64,000 nt of DNA from JAMXLO01 sp963726125 (GCA_963726125.1 CAVSBG010000005.1:124001-188000); one strand, 5' to 3'; shown: positions 17,425 to 26,038, counted from the stretch's first letter. Made by a program: numbers and translations. Notes: generated by a model from the sequence alone, not told the origin.

Positions 17425-19020
17425 TCACCCCTTACGGCGCACGTTCCAGAACACCACGGTCTCCGGCACGGTCAGCAGCCCGTCCAGATAGTCGCGCCAG
17501 GCCGAAGGCGTGAGGTACTGTCCGAACGGGATGTAAACAACCACTTGTGCGCCGCGGAGTTGGATGTCCTCGGCGAGCCAGCGCGCCTTCATCGGATCGG
17601 TCTCGCGTATCCACGCCGCGCGCAGCCGTTCCAGCTCCGCATCGCATGGCCAGCCGAACCACGCCTTGTCGCAGGACGCCGACATCTGAACGTGGAACAC
17701 CGGGTTCGCTGGCCCAAGCGGACCACCCATGGTCTGGAACAGATGCCACGAATTCGGCCCGGTGCCCTTCACCGTCCGGCGCGTCACCAATGTCGCCCAG
17801 TCCATCGTCTGGAGGTCGACATTGACACCGGCCTTCTGCATCGCCGCCGCCAGCACCTGGGTCGCGCGATGCATGATCGGCTGGTCCTGCGGGTCCATGA
17901 TCACGATCTTATGGCCGGTGTAGCCGCCCTGCTTCAACATCTCCATGCCGCGCTTCAGGCGCACGGCTTCGGGCTCCGGCGAGGTAAGCAACTCGGATCC
18001 GTACTCGCTGCCGTTGGGTGAACCGCACACCAGCAGCGCGCCGCAGACCTGGCCCAGCGCGGGATCGCCGAGCACCGCCATGATCATGTCGGGCTGGTTG
18101 ACGAAGTTATAGATGGCTCGGCGCGCGATGGGATTGTCGAACGGTGGATTGGTCCAGTTGATGCGCATCGTACCTTCGCTGCCGGTCGGCCATAGCGCCC
18201 TCACCTGGACGCCTTTCCGCGCCTTCAGCATCGGCACCAGTTCGAGCGTGGGGGATTCTATGAAGTCGATCTCGCCCTGGCTCAATGCGGCCGCCTGTGT
18301 CGCGGGATCGGGGATCGCCAGCCACTCCACCCGCTCGAACATCGCGCGCTTGCCGCCCGCGATGCCGGATGCCGGTTCAGCGCGTGGCACGTAGTTGGGA
18401 TTGCGGCCATACACCACTTTGCTGCCGGCCACCCACTGATCCTTCAGCATGATGAACGGCCCAGACCCGAGCGGATCGGTGAACTGCGTTCGCGCCGGCA
18501 GTCCCTTCACGATCCTGGCCGGCTTGATGAACAGCGGCATCGCCATCGGCTTGGCCAGCACGTAGGTGAGTTGCCCGAACGGCTCTTTCAGACGTACACG
18601 GAACGTTTTCGCATCGACCGCGTCGAGCCCCGCGAGGAACGTGTTGATCATCTGTCCCGCGCCGTCGGTCTCCGCCCAGCGTGTCCAGGAGGCCAGCACG
18701 TCCTCTGCCGTGACTGGCGATCCGTCGGAGAATGCCAGCTTGTCGCGCAACGTGAAGGTGTAGGTGAGGTGGTCGTCGCTCTCGGTCCAGCTATCGACCA
18801 TCTGCGGGCGGATGGTCTGCTCGGCATCCAGGCCGAGCAGCGTGTCGTAGACCATGAAGCCGTGGTACCGCGTGAGCGCCGCGGCGGTCCAATCCGGATC
18901 GATGCTGCGGAGCTCGCCGGCGAGGACAATGCGGAGCGGAGTGGCATCGGCCTGCGCATATGCCGGCGCGCCAATGGTGGCGAATGCAAGCAACGCGAAC
19001 GTTCGTAGCAACCACCGCAT
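17425..19020 (-). CDS. ABC transporter substrate-binding protein, family 5 (peptide/nickel type)
   Basis: 531 residues with a signal peptide (MRWLLRTFALLAFATIGAPA, cleaved near AYA|QA). The family-5 pattern is clear: SIDPDWTAAALTRYHGFMVY, LRDKLAFSDGSPVTAEDVL, and GSGPFIMLKDQWVAGSKVV. The start at 19020 sits behind GGAGGGGGG. Such periplasmic proteins bind di/oligopeptides, opines or other small solutes. No permease or ATPase gene adjoins it, so it is either an orphan or uses a system elsewhere. It lies 20 bp after the isochorismatase-like gene, at the end of a minus-strand run. Confidence 0.9.
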   Translation of the reverse strand: MRWLLRTFALLAFATIGAPAYAQADATPLRIVLAGELRSIDPDWTAAALTRYHGFMVYDTLLGLDAEQTIRPQMVDSWTESDDHLTYTFTLRDKLAFSDGSPVTAEDVLASWTRWAETDGAGQMINTFLAGLDAVDAKTFRVRLKEPFGQLTYVLAKPMAMPLFIKPARIVKGLPARTQFTDPLGSGPFIMLKDQWVAGSKVVYGRNPNYVPRAEPASGIAGGKRAMFERVEWLAIPDPATQAAALSQGEIDFIESPTLELVPMLKARKGVQVRALWPTGSEGTMRINWTNPPFDNPIARRAIYNFVNQPDMIMAVLGDPALGQVCGALLVCGSPNGSEYGSELLTSPEPEAVRLKRGMEMLKQGGYTGHKIVIMDPQDQPIMHRATQVLAAAMQKAGVNVDLQTMDWATLVTRRTVKGTGPNSWHLFQTMGGPLGPANPVFHVQMSASCDKAWFGWPCDAELERLRAAWIRETDPMKARWLAEDIQLRGAQVVVYIPFGQYLTPSAWRDYLDGLLTVPETVVFWNVRRKG

Positions 19021-19040
19021 GCCCCCCTCCGTTGTCCCAA

Positions 19041-19748
19041 TCATTTCCGCACCGGCTTGGCCAGATAGGCCGTCACATCGGCAAGCGGGACCACGTCGCC
19101 GAGATCTATGTCGATATCGTGCAGGAACACCTCATGCATCAGTTCGCACCGTTCGCCGACCGCCTCACGCGGCACTATGACGCGAAAGCAGTCGGTGGCG
19201 TCGCGGCATGTGGCGTAGACACAGTGACTGGTGCTGACGCCGGTGACGATCAGCGTATCGATTCGCAACATGGTCAGCATGTCGAGCAAGTTGGTGCCCT
19301 TGAACGCCGACGCGTAGCGCTTGCGCACGAGCTTCTCGCTGGCGCGGCGCTCAAGGCGCGGATCGATGTCCCACAACGGTGAGTCGTCGGATGGGAACGT
19401 CACCGCCTGCTTGCTGTCGTGCGGACTGCGCGGGTCCGCTGCGTCAGCAGCGAAGGTCGTGAAGAAAATCGGCACGGCGGCGCGACGCGCTGCAATCAGG
19501 ACCTCGCGTGTTGCATCTACGACGACGTCCAGCCGCGATCCGATGATCTGCTGAGGGTCCAGCCAATACCGCGCAAGGTCGATCACGATCACCGCCGGAT
19601 TGTTGCCGAAGCCTACGCGCCCGGCCCAGTCACGTCGGACATAGGCGGCGCGCAGGTCGCGCAGATGCGCCAGCAACGGGCCGCGCAGATCGTCCGGCAT
19701 CGCCAGATCGTTCGAGCCGAAGCGTGGGGCAGATGGCGTGTCGGTCAT
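19041..19748 (-). CDS. Isochorismatase-family cysteine hydrolase
   Basis: 235 residues. The catalytic triad is visible: Asp in VIVIDLARYWLD, Lys in KLVRKRYASAF, and Cys in TGVSTSHCVYATCRDA. The pattern resembles N-carbamoylsarcosine amidase/nicotinamidase-like amidohydrolases more than true isochorismatase. I start at the ATG giving MTDTPSAPRFGSND; a longer frame reaches 19838. Next to an amidohydrolase and a solute-binding protein, it probably cleaves an amide or carbamoyl group in a catabolic route (inference). Confidence 0.87.
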   Translation of the reverse strand: MTDTPSAPRFGSNDLAMPDDLRGPLLAHLRDLRAAYVRRDWAGRVGFGNNPAVIVIDLARYWLDPQQIIGSRLDVVVDATREVLIAARRAAVPIFFTTFAADAADPRSPHDSKQAVTFPSDDSPLWDIDPRLERRASEKLVRKRYASAFKGTNLLDMLTMLRIDTLIVTGVSTSHCVYATCRDATDCFRVIVPREAVGERCELMHEVFLHDIDIDLGDVVPLADVTAYLAKPVRK

Positions 19749-19850
19749 GCTGATGTGGCCCTTGATGGGAAACCGCAATGTAAATTCCGCCCTGGTCATG
19801 ACGGCGTAAGATCGTTGCGTGCGGTACGCCAGCAGCAAGGGCGGTTGGAC

Positions 19851-20690
19851 TTAGCCCGAGGCAGACCACTTGTAGACCTTCTCCAGCGTGCCTCCCATGA
19901 GTTTCGTCCGGTCGCTGTCCGACAGGCGTGCTGTCTCGCGGAAGGGTCTTACGCCCTGCTGGTAGGTCAGCATGCCGCTCGTTCGCGTCCAGTCGGTCCC
20001 CCACATACAGCGATCGATACCGAATGCCTCGATGATCCTGAGCACAGGATCCCAGATGTCGTTATAGGGATACGGCCCGCGCGACAGCGTGCATGCGCCG
20101 CTGATCTTGACCCGCGTATTGGGATACGCAGCCAACGCCAACAACTTCGGCAGGTCGGCCCACGGCTCGGCCAGCGGCGGTGGCTCGTTCGGTTGCAGCA
20201 AGCCAAGGTGATCGATCACGACAACCGTATCCGGATTGCGCTTCACCAGCTCCGCGCCGTCATCCAGCCTTCCCCAGCACAGGAAGTTCACCGGCAAGCC
20301 ATGTTTCCCGGCGGCGGCGAAAGCCCGCTTCAGGCGAGGATCGGCCGGGTCCGACAGCAGCTCGTCGCGCAGCATGATCCGAACGCCGGCGGCGCCCTTG
20401 GTCTTGCGCCAGTCGGCAACGACCTCATCAATCGCCGGATCAGTGACGTCGATCGGCTTCACGACGCGAAACCGCTCCGGGTACTTGCGGTAGACCTCCA
20501 GAGCATAACTCGGATCGTATCGATACAGGTTGAACGTGGAGACGATGATCGCTGCATCGACGCTAACCGCGTCCATGGCCGCCACCATCTCCTCGCCGTT
20601 GGCTGATTGCGGTCCATGCAGATGCCCGGCCCAGGGGCGTCCTGGATGGTTCCGTTCGTAGGCGTGCACCTGGACGTCGATCACCGGCAT
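19851..20690 (-). CDS. Amidohydrolase-2 family metal-dependent hydrolase
   Basis: 279 residues of the amidohydrolase-related (ACMS decarboxylase-like) TIM-barrel family. The N-terminal metal motif is unusual: MPVIDVQVHAYERNHPGRPW has VHAY in place of HxH. The late motifs VVVIDHLGLLQPNEPP, IDRCMWGTDWTRTSGMLTY and YKWSASG are typical. The start at 20690 begins with the family strand; the frame stays open to 20846 without similarity. Members act as decarboxylases or hydrolases of lactones and cyclic amides. Part of the same-strand run 17.4-23.6 kb. Confidence 0.87.
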   Translation of the reverse strand: MPVIDVQVHAYERNHPGRPWAGHLHGPQSANGEEMVAAMDAVSVDAAIIVSTFNLYRYDPSYALEVYRKYPERFRVVKPIDVTDPAIDEVVADWRKTKGAAGVRIMLRDELLSDPADPRLKRAFAAAGKHGLPVNFLCWGRLDDGAELVKRNPDTVVVIDHLGLLQPNEPPPLAEPWADLPKLLALAAYPNTRVKISGACTLSRGPYPYNDIWDPVLRIIEAFGIDRCMWGTDWTRTSGMLTYQQGVRPFRETARLSDSDRTKLMGGTLEKVYKWSASG

Positions 20691-20785
20691 GACGGTCGCT
20701 CCCCTTGCTGGGTGAGACGATCCTACTTCGTCACGTGGCCGAGGACGATGGCTATCCCGGTATGGTCGCAACGGCCCGTCTAGAC

Positions 20786-21757
20786 TCAGACGCCCTCGTA
20801 CACCAACTTGGTGAAAAGGGCTGGCCCGATCACGAAGTTGCCCCACTTCTCGTCGTAAGCAGCCGTCGGTTTGGCGGCAACTATCTCATCCATTGATCGA
20901 CCCTGCCGCTTCAGCGTGGCGACATTCTCTCGAATGCCCACCAGCATATCACGGAAGTCCTGTAGCTGAGCCCGATTGCTGATCGGCTGTCCGTGCCCGG
21001 GGATGACGATGGTCTTGTCGGTCGTCGCGGCAAGGTTGGCGTCCGCCGCCCGGATCGAGCCGTCGATGCTGCCGCCGGTCGAGTAGTCGATGAACGGGTA
21101 GATCCCGTTCCAGAAGGTATCGCCAGTGTGCAGGACATCGACCTCGGCGAAGCGCACCCCGATGTCGCTGTCGGTATGGGCGGGCCCGTAATACTTCAGC
21201 TCCATCGTGGTGTTGTTCAACTTCAAAGTACGCTCCGTTGCAAAGAGATCCGTCGGCAAGGCTGCGACGGACAGTGGCTGGAAATCGAATTCCCAGTCCT
21301 CCACGCGCTGCATCATTGCGAGGTGCTTGCGTGTGTTCTCGTGCGCCACGATGCGCGGGCCAAGCTCATGCAGCCACTCGTTGCCATTTGCGTGGTCGAA
21401 GTGCCAGTGGGTGTTAATCAGAGTCGTAACAGGCTCGGGGCCGAGTCCCGCCAGGGCGGCGGCCATCTGTGGGCGAGAAACAGCGATGCCAGCATCAACC
21501 ATTACCTTCCCATCCTGCCCCGTAAGGACCGCTACATTGCCACCCGATCCTTCCAGCACGGCGATATTTCCGCGGATCGGATGAACCGCGATTGGCGCCG
21601 TCGCCGCCGCCGACTTGATGGTCTCCACAATGCCAAGCGCCTCGGCGAAGGCCTGACCGGGCGTGAGCCAGGCGCCAGTTGCTGCGAGCGCCGATGCGGA
21701 CATGCAGCACAGACAGAAGCCGCGGCGTGACAGCCGGTGGTGTTGTGCACGGGTCAT
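20786..21757 (-). CDS. Tat-exported MBL-fold metallo-hydrolase
   Basis: 323 residues. A twin-arginine signal is present (HHRLSRRGFCLCCMSASALA), cleaved near AFA|EA. The zinc-binding motif INTHWHFDHANGNEWL, the aspartate in VLHTGDTFWNG and the late histidine in KTIVIPGHGQPISN complete the metallo-beta-lactamase fold. Folding before export fits a metal enzyme acting in the periplasm. The start follows CAGGAGGATCAA. Related exported MBL proteins are linked to quinoprotein or thiol metabolism or act as lactonases; the substrate here is unknown. Confidence 0.9.
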   Translation of the reverse strand: MTRAQHHRLSRRGFCLCCMSASALAATGAWLTPGQAFAEALGIVETIKSAAATAPIAVHPIRGNIAVLEGSGGNVAVLTGQDGKVMVDAGIAVSRPQMAAALAGLGPEPVTTLINTHWHFDHANGNEWLHELGPRIVAHENTRKHLAMMQRVEDWEFDFQPLSVAALPTDLFATERTLKLNNTTMELKYYGPAHTDSDIGVRFAEVDVLHTGDTFWNGIYPFIDYSTGGSIDGSIRAADANLAATTDKTIVIPGHGQPISNRAQLQDFRDMLVGIRENVATLKRQGRSMDEIVAAKPTAAYDEKWGNFVIGPALFTKLVYEGV

Positions 21758-21848
21758 TTGATCCTCCTGCCAGATTCAGGTCGCGTGCCGCGTTGGCGCA
21801 ACGTACGCGTCCGCAGTCGATTGCTACCTTGGGAACGCCAGCTGTCGC

Positions 21849-22490
21849 TCACCCCAGCATCCCAGTCGTTGAAGTAGCGTTCGCCTCCTTCAGGCGTGCC
21901 TCGAGCTCGGCGATCCTTGCGTGAAGCGGCGCAACCAGCTTGTCGATTTCCTCAACGGTGAAGCGCGGCGTGATGTGCTGGGGACAGTTCCAATCGAACG
22001 CCTCGACTGTGACCAGAACAAAACGCTCAACCCTTGCCTCGTAGTGGTCGATGCTCAACAGGCGCGCCAGGTCCGGCCGGTCTGCAGCATCATGAGCCTG
22101 CATGTGGCCGAGAATCTTGAGTCGTTCCTGATGCGGATAATCAACGAAGATCATCGCAACGCGATCGTCCGCGGCAGCGTTGCCTGCTGATACGTATTGG
22201 CGATTGCCGGTATACTCGGCCCACCCGATGGTTCGTTCATCCACGCGTCGGACGAAGCCGACCGGACCGCCGCGGTGTTGAACATACGGCCAGCCGGTTT
22301 CCGAGACGGTAGCGAGGTAGAAGCTGTCCCGCTCCGCTATGAAAGCGAACCCCTGCTCCTCCAGCACGTCCGCCGTCGCGCCATCGCTTCTGCGCGCCGA
22401 TAAGGCAGCGTAACCAGCACGAGAGCCACGGCGCGCCTGCTCTGCCTGAACGGTCGGCGTAAAGGCGAGATCAAAGAAACGGTGCCTCAT
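21849..22490 (-). CDS. Pyridoxamine 5'-phosphate oxidase-like FMN-binding protein
   Basis: 213 residues of the split-barrel flavin fold. ERDSFYLATVSETGWPYVQH and GWAEYTGNRQYVSAGNAAAD match the PNPOx-like stress/general reductase group, with VAMIFVDYPHQERLKILGHM following. A coiled C-terminal helix (IDKLVAPLHARIAELEARLK) may mediate dimer contacts. GGAGG precedes the start. A function beyond a flavin-dependent reductase is not decidable. Flanked on both sides by exported hydrolases in the same orientation. Confidence 0.87.
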   Translation of the reverse strand: MRHRFFDLAFTPTVQAEQARRGSRAGYAALSARRSDGATADVLEEQGFAFIAERDSFYLATVSETGWPYVQHRGGPVGFVRRVDERTIGWAEYTGNRQYVSAGNAAADDRVAMIFVDYPHQERLKILGHMQAHDAADRPDLARLLSIDHYEARVERFVLVTVEAFDWNCPQHITPRFTVEEIDKLVAPLHARIAELEARLKEANATSTTGMLG

Positions 22491-22591
22491 GAGATGCCTC
22501 CACGATCGGCTGTTCCGGTCTTACGTGCGCGGGGGCTTGCGAATGTTCCCCGGTCCACGACATGCCGGAGCAACGTGGCAGTCGCCGCGCA

Positions 22592-23566
22592 TCAACTCGG
22601 CTCCAGATTGCGGTCGAGGAAGTTGTGGATCAGCGGCGCCATGACGTCGAGCTTGTCCTCCAGCGCGAAATGGCCTGTGTCGAGAAGGTGGAGCTCGGCA
22701 TTCGGCAGATCCCGGAGATAAGGCCCGGCCCCATCAGCGGGAAATATCTTGTCGTTCTTGCCCCACACGATCAGCGTCGGTGGTTTGCGTTCGCGAAAGA
22801 AGGCCTGGAACTGAGGATACAGAGGAACGTTGCTGCCGTAATCGTGGAACAGATCCAGCTGAATGTCCTTGTTGCCGGGCCGATCCAGCAGCACCTGGTC
22901 ATGCAGCCAGTTGTCCGGGTCGATGCGCGTCAGATCACTGACACCATCGGTGTATTGGAACTTCGTCGTGGCGGGGAGAACGAGAAAGCTGAGTGCATCG
23001 CGATGGGCCTGCGAGCCATCCGCCCAGTACGCCTTGATCGGATCCCAGAATGCCTTGAGGCCCTCTTCATAGGCGTTGCCGTTCTGCACGATCAGCGCGC
23101 TAACCCGCTCGGGGTGTTTAAGCGCCAGGCGGTACCCGACGGGTGCACCGTAATCCATGACGTACATCGCATACCGTTTCGCGCCGAGCTGTTCGACCAG
23201 GCCATCCACCAGGTCCGCGTAGTGCGCGAATGTGTAGGCAAATTGCGTATGATCCGGCGCGGCGCTGTCCCCAAAGCCCGGATAGTCAGGAGCAATGACA
23301 TGATAGCGATCCGCCAGCGCCGGGATCAGGTTGCGAAACATGTGCGACGAGGTTGGAAACCCGTGTAGCAGCAGCACCACGGGCGCGTCGGGGGGGCCTG
23401 CCTCGCGATAGAAGATGCTGACACCGTCGACGATCGCTGTCTTGTAGTGGGTGACGATGACGGCGGCCTCGATCGGGGTCTCTGCTCTGGCCGATGCGAT
23501 TGTTGAGGGCGCAATGGCGGCGAGGAGGGCGATACCGAGTAGTGCCGTATATTTTACCTTGGTCAT
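22592..23566 (-). CDS. Exported alpha/beta hydrolase with an aspartate nucleophile
   Basis: 324 residues with a signal peptide (KYTALLGIALLAAIAPSTIA, cleavage near ARA|ET). The oxyanion motif LLHGFPTSSHMF and cap domain are normal. At the nucleophile elbow, where serine hydrolases have GxSxG, this protein reads MYVMDYGAPVGYRLA. That places an Asp there as in epoxide hydrolases and haloalkane dehalogenases. The remaining triad is visible at LIVWGKNDKIFPADGAG and LDTGHFALEDK. The start follows AAGGAGG. Likely a periplasmic epoxide hydrolase or dehalogenase-like enzyme. Confidence 0.88.
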   Translation of the reverse strand: MTKVKYTALLGIALLAAIAPSTIASARAETPIEAAVIVTHYKTAIVDGVSIFYREAGPPDAPVVLLLHGFPTSSHMFRNLIPALADRYHVIAPDYPGFGDSAAPDHTQFAYTFAHYADLVDGLVEQLGAKRYAMYVMDYGAPVGYRLALKHPERVSALIVQNGNAYEEGLKAFWDPIKAYWADGSQAHRDALSFLVLPATTKFQYTDGVSDLTRIDPDNWLHDQVLLDRPGNKDIQLDLFHDYGSNVPLYPQFQAFFRERKPPTLIVWGKNDKIFPADGAGPYLRDLPNAELHLLDTGHFALEDKLDVMAPLIHNFLDRNLEPS

Positions 23567-24137
23567 TTCGATATCCTCCTTGTACGTTTTTGCATCGGCA
23601 GTGACGACATAATAGGGAAGTTTTTGCGGCTCGATCTTGCTCGTTTTTGCTACGGCATGAAGCAGATCCCCGGGGACATTTAACTTTCGGAATTGGCATT
23701 AGCCAGAGTTGGTCGCGTGACCGTGTCCTTGGGCGAGGAGGTGGGTTTGCAGCTACCTAGTCTCGGTCACGGTCCAATATGGTTTGGTGACCCAGTGATA
23801 GTTCAACCTGAAACCATCGACCGAAACTAGAACAAAACGCTCACCGTGCATTGCATCGTGTTGCATACCGATCGGAGGCGTCGCAGGTGCCGCCCGTCGA
23901 GTTGTCGCAGGGTAGCTTCACGCACAACGTGCAGCGGCCTAGGAGAATCACCCGCGTGCGATGTGTCGGCGCCGCTGCAGACACAACCATGCCGCATGAT
24001 GCGATCGCTGCGAGGACCCGGATCGTTGATATAGCTGTGGCTGTTGACCTTATGGTGTTCACTCGCAGTCCCGGCTATCGTGCTTCCTGGCCGAGGCAAA
24101 ACACGTTGGGCTGGCGCGGCAATCAGGAGAGGCGATC
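23567..24137. other. Intergenic region between divergent hydrolase and cytochrome genes
   Basis: About 570 bases without a confident gene. It must hold the promoters of the minus-strand hydrolase and the plus-strand cytochrome. One short minus-strand frame with a signal peptide (23841-24062) is listed separately. The stretch near 23829 (AGAACAAAACGCTCA) matches ten-odd bases inside the PNPOx-like gene at about 22015, a possible duplicated fragment. Confidence 0.5.
23841..24062 (-). CDS. Possible small exported cysteine-rich protein
   Basis: GTG-initiated frame of 73 codons. It opens with a plausible signal peptide (MNTIRSTATAISTIRVLAAI, then ASCGMVVSAAA). The mature part is cysteine-rich, with Cys in contexts GRCTLCVKLPCDNST, GGTCDASDRY and TRCNAR. 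No strong ribosome-binding site is visible and I do not recognise the family. It lies between two loci encoding exported proteins. The regular N-terminus argues for a real gene, but short length keeps confidence low. Confidence 0.3.
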   Translation of the reverse strand: MNTIRSTATAISTIRVLAAIASCGMVVSAAAPTHRTRVILLGRCTLCVKLPCDNSTGGTCDASDRYATRCNAR

Positions 24138-24524
24138 ATGCACGGTGAAGCTGCACTACGGTGTGCTATTGTGATGGTCGGACTTGTTGCGGCCAATCTG
24201 CCTTCTGCGGCCATGGCGGCCGACCCCACCACGGGAAAGGCGGTGTTTACCTCGACGTGTGCCATCTGCCATTCGGTGCAGCCTGGCAAGAACATGACTG
24301 GCCCAAGCCTGGCGGGTGTCGTCGGCCGCAAGACCGGGACTGTGCCCGGCTTCCACTATTCGCCAGCCAACCAGAAAGTGAACCTCACATGGGACGAGGC
24401 GACGCTCGACAAGTACTTGCAGTCGCCCCGCACGATGGTTCCTGGGACGACAATGACGTACGTCGGCCTCAAGGACGACACGAAGCGCGCCGATCTTATC
24501 GCCTATTTGGCGACGCTTAAGTGA
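24138..24524 (+). CDS. Periplasmic monohaem cytochrome c (class I)
   Basis: 128 residues with a signal peptide (cut near AMA|AD). Haem c is attached at CAICH (residues 41-45), and a methionine in RTMVPGTTMTYVG is the likely sixth ligand, as in mitochondrial-type/c2-like cytochromes. The start follows AGGAGAGG. It stands 116 bp upstream of the cytochrome-porin fusion gene in the same direction and could be its periplasmic electron partner (inference). A perfect Fnr/FixK box lies between the two genes. Confidence 0.93.
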   Translation: MHGEAALRCAIVMVGLVAANLPSAAMAADPTTGKAVFTSTCAICHSVQPGKNMTGPSLAGVVGRKTGTVPGFHYSPANQKVNLTWDEATLDKYLQSPRTMVPGTTMTYVGLKDDTKRADLIAYLATLK

Positions 24525-24571
24525 GCCCGCTCGTCTCACGTTAGTACTTCGGTAACATATTCCTTCCATGA

Positions 24572-24587
24572 GTTGATCTAGATCAAC
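24572..24587 (+). promoter_or_regulatory. Fnr/FixK/Anr-type operator upstream of the cytochrome-porin gene
   Basis: GTTGATCTAGATCAAC is a 16-base perfect palindrome containing TTGAT-N4-ATCAA, the exact consensus for Crp/Fnr-family redox regulators. It is centred 61 bases before the ATG at 24641, a normal activator position if transcription starts near 24620. This suggests oxygen- or redox-responsive control of the downstream gene. No fnr/fixK gene is in the window. Confidence 0.75.
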
Positions 24588-24640
24588 GACAACGCTACTG
24601 AAACGGCCAACGGTTGGTCGGGAAGGGGAGGAATTGCCTC

Positions 24641-26038
24641 ATGCCCGCAACGATGAAAGCCGTCGTAAGCCTACTGTTGGCCACTGCGGTGCTTTTTCTC
24701 ACAAGTCTGCCGGCTCGTGCAGTGCCGAACTTCGCGGCACAGACTGGGCAGCCATGCACCGCCTGCCATATCGGCGGCTATGGGCCACAACTCACGCCGC
24801 TCGGCCGGGCCTTCAAAATTGGCGGCTACACCCAACAAGGCGGCGAAGGTTGGCAGTCCTACGTGCCGCTATCGGCGATGGTTCTGACCTCATTCAATCA
24901 CACCGGCGCCAACGTGCCGGCCGACCAGATTACGCCGCACTACAACGACAACAACAACGTCGCGCTTGACCAGGTTAGCGCGTTCCTCGCAGGGGGGATC
25001 GGCGAGCACACAGGTGGATTCGTTCAATTCACCTACTCGAACATCCCGAATGCATCGCACCTCGACAATACCGACCTGCGGCCATACACGACCACATTCG
25101 ATGTCGGCGGGAATGAGCTGCGTGTCGGCACCACGATCAACAACAATCCCACGGTGCAGGATCCGTACAACTCCACCTTTGCGTGGGGCTATCCCTATGT
25201 TCAGTCGGGCTTGGCGCCAACGCCTACGGCGTCGCCTGTTCTGGCAAGCGGGTTCAACAACAACTCCATCGGCTACACGGTCTATGCGTGGTATGATCAC
25301 AGTCTGTATCTGGAGGGCGGGGCCTACACGACGGTAGGAACATGGTCGCTGGCGCGGCTCGGTAATGATTTCGGCGTCGGTAGTACGCAGGGTGCGATGC
25401 CCTATCTGCGTGCTGCCTATGAATGGGACTGGAATGCCCAGGCATTCCACGTCGGCGCGCTGTATATGCAGTCCAATGTCAATCCGGTCTCCGGTGTGTT
25501 TCAAACCGACGGATCAATGGGCCGCGACCATTACCGCGACTACGCGCTCGATGCTGGCTACCAGTTCTTGGGCGACGGCACCCACATCGTGACAGCGCAA
25601 GGAATCTTCACGCACGAGGCACAGAATCTCGAAGGCACAACGACCAACTTCAACAATGCGAACGACACAACCTTCGGACCGCAATCTAGCCTGAACCAGA
25701 TCCGGGTGAATGTCTGGTACTGGTATCAGAATACCTATGGGCTGACGCTGGGTTGGCAAAACACCTGGGGTCCAGCCAATCCGGTGCTCTATACGACCGG
25801 CTCCGACATGACCAACAGTGCCAACGGTAAGCCAAACAGCAACGCGTTCATCATCGAGGCCGATTGGGTGCCATTCGGCAAAGCGGACTCGTGGATGTCA
25901 CCGTGGGCCAATCTGAAGCTCGGCGTCCAGTACACCATTTACACCCAGTTCAACGGCGGCAACAAAAACTATGATGGGTTTGGCCGCAACGCTGGGGATA
26001 ACAACACGCTGTTCCTGTTTGCCTGGTTGGCGTTCTGA
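24641..26038 (+). CDS. Outer-membrane cytochrome-porin fusion, Cyc2-like
   Basis: 465 residues. The signal peptide ends near LPARA|VPNF. A single haem motif follows at once: QTGQPCTACHIGGYGPQLTP then LGRAFKIGGYTQQGG. The spacing CxxCH...GRxFKxxGYT is the N-terminal signature of Cyc2-type fused cytochrome-porins. The remaining ~410 residues lack hydrophobic helices, are rich in Tyr/Trp/Asn/Gly, alternate like beta strands (NQIRVNVWYWYQNTYGLTLG) and end in Phe (LFLFAWLAF), as outer-membrane barrels do. GGGGAGGA precedes the start. Cyc2 proteins carry electrons from extracellular Fe(II) inward. Similar fusions also occur in bacteria not known to oxidise iron, so the donor is open. Confidence 0.8.
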   Translation: MPATMKAVVSLLLATAVLFLTSLPARAVPNFAAQTGQPCTACHIGGYGPQLTPLGRAFKIGGYTQQGGEGWQSYVPLSAMVLTSFNHTGANVPADQITPHYNDNNNVALDQVSAFLAGGIGEHTGGFVQFTYSNIPNASHLDNTDLRPYTTTFDVGGNELRVGTTINNNPTVQDPYNSTFAWGYPYVQSGLAPTPTASPVLASGFNNNSIGYTVYAWYDHSLYLEGGAYTTVGTWSLARLGNDFGVGSTQGAMPYLRAAYEWDWNAQAFHVGALYMQSNVNPVSGVFQTDGSMGRDHYRDYALDAGYQFLGDGTHIVTAQGIFTHEAQNLEGTTTNFNNANDTTFGPQSSLNQIRVNVWYWYQNTYGLTLGWQNTWGPANPVLYTTGSDMTNSANGKPNSNAFIIEADWVPFGKADSWMSPWANLKLGVQYTIYTQFNGGNKNYDGFGRNAGDNNTLFLFAWLAF

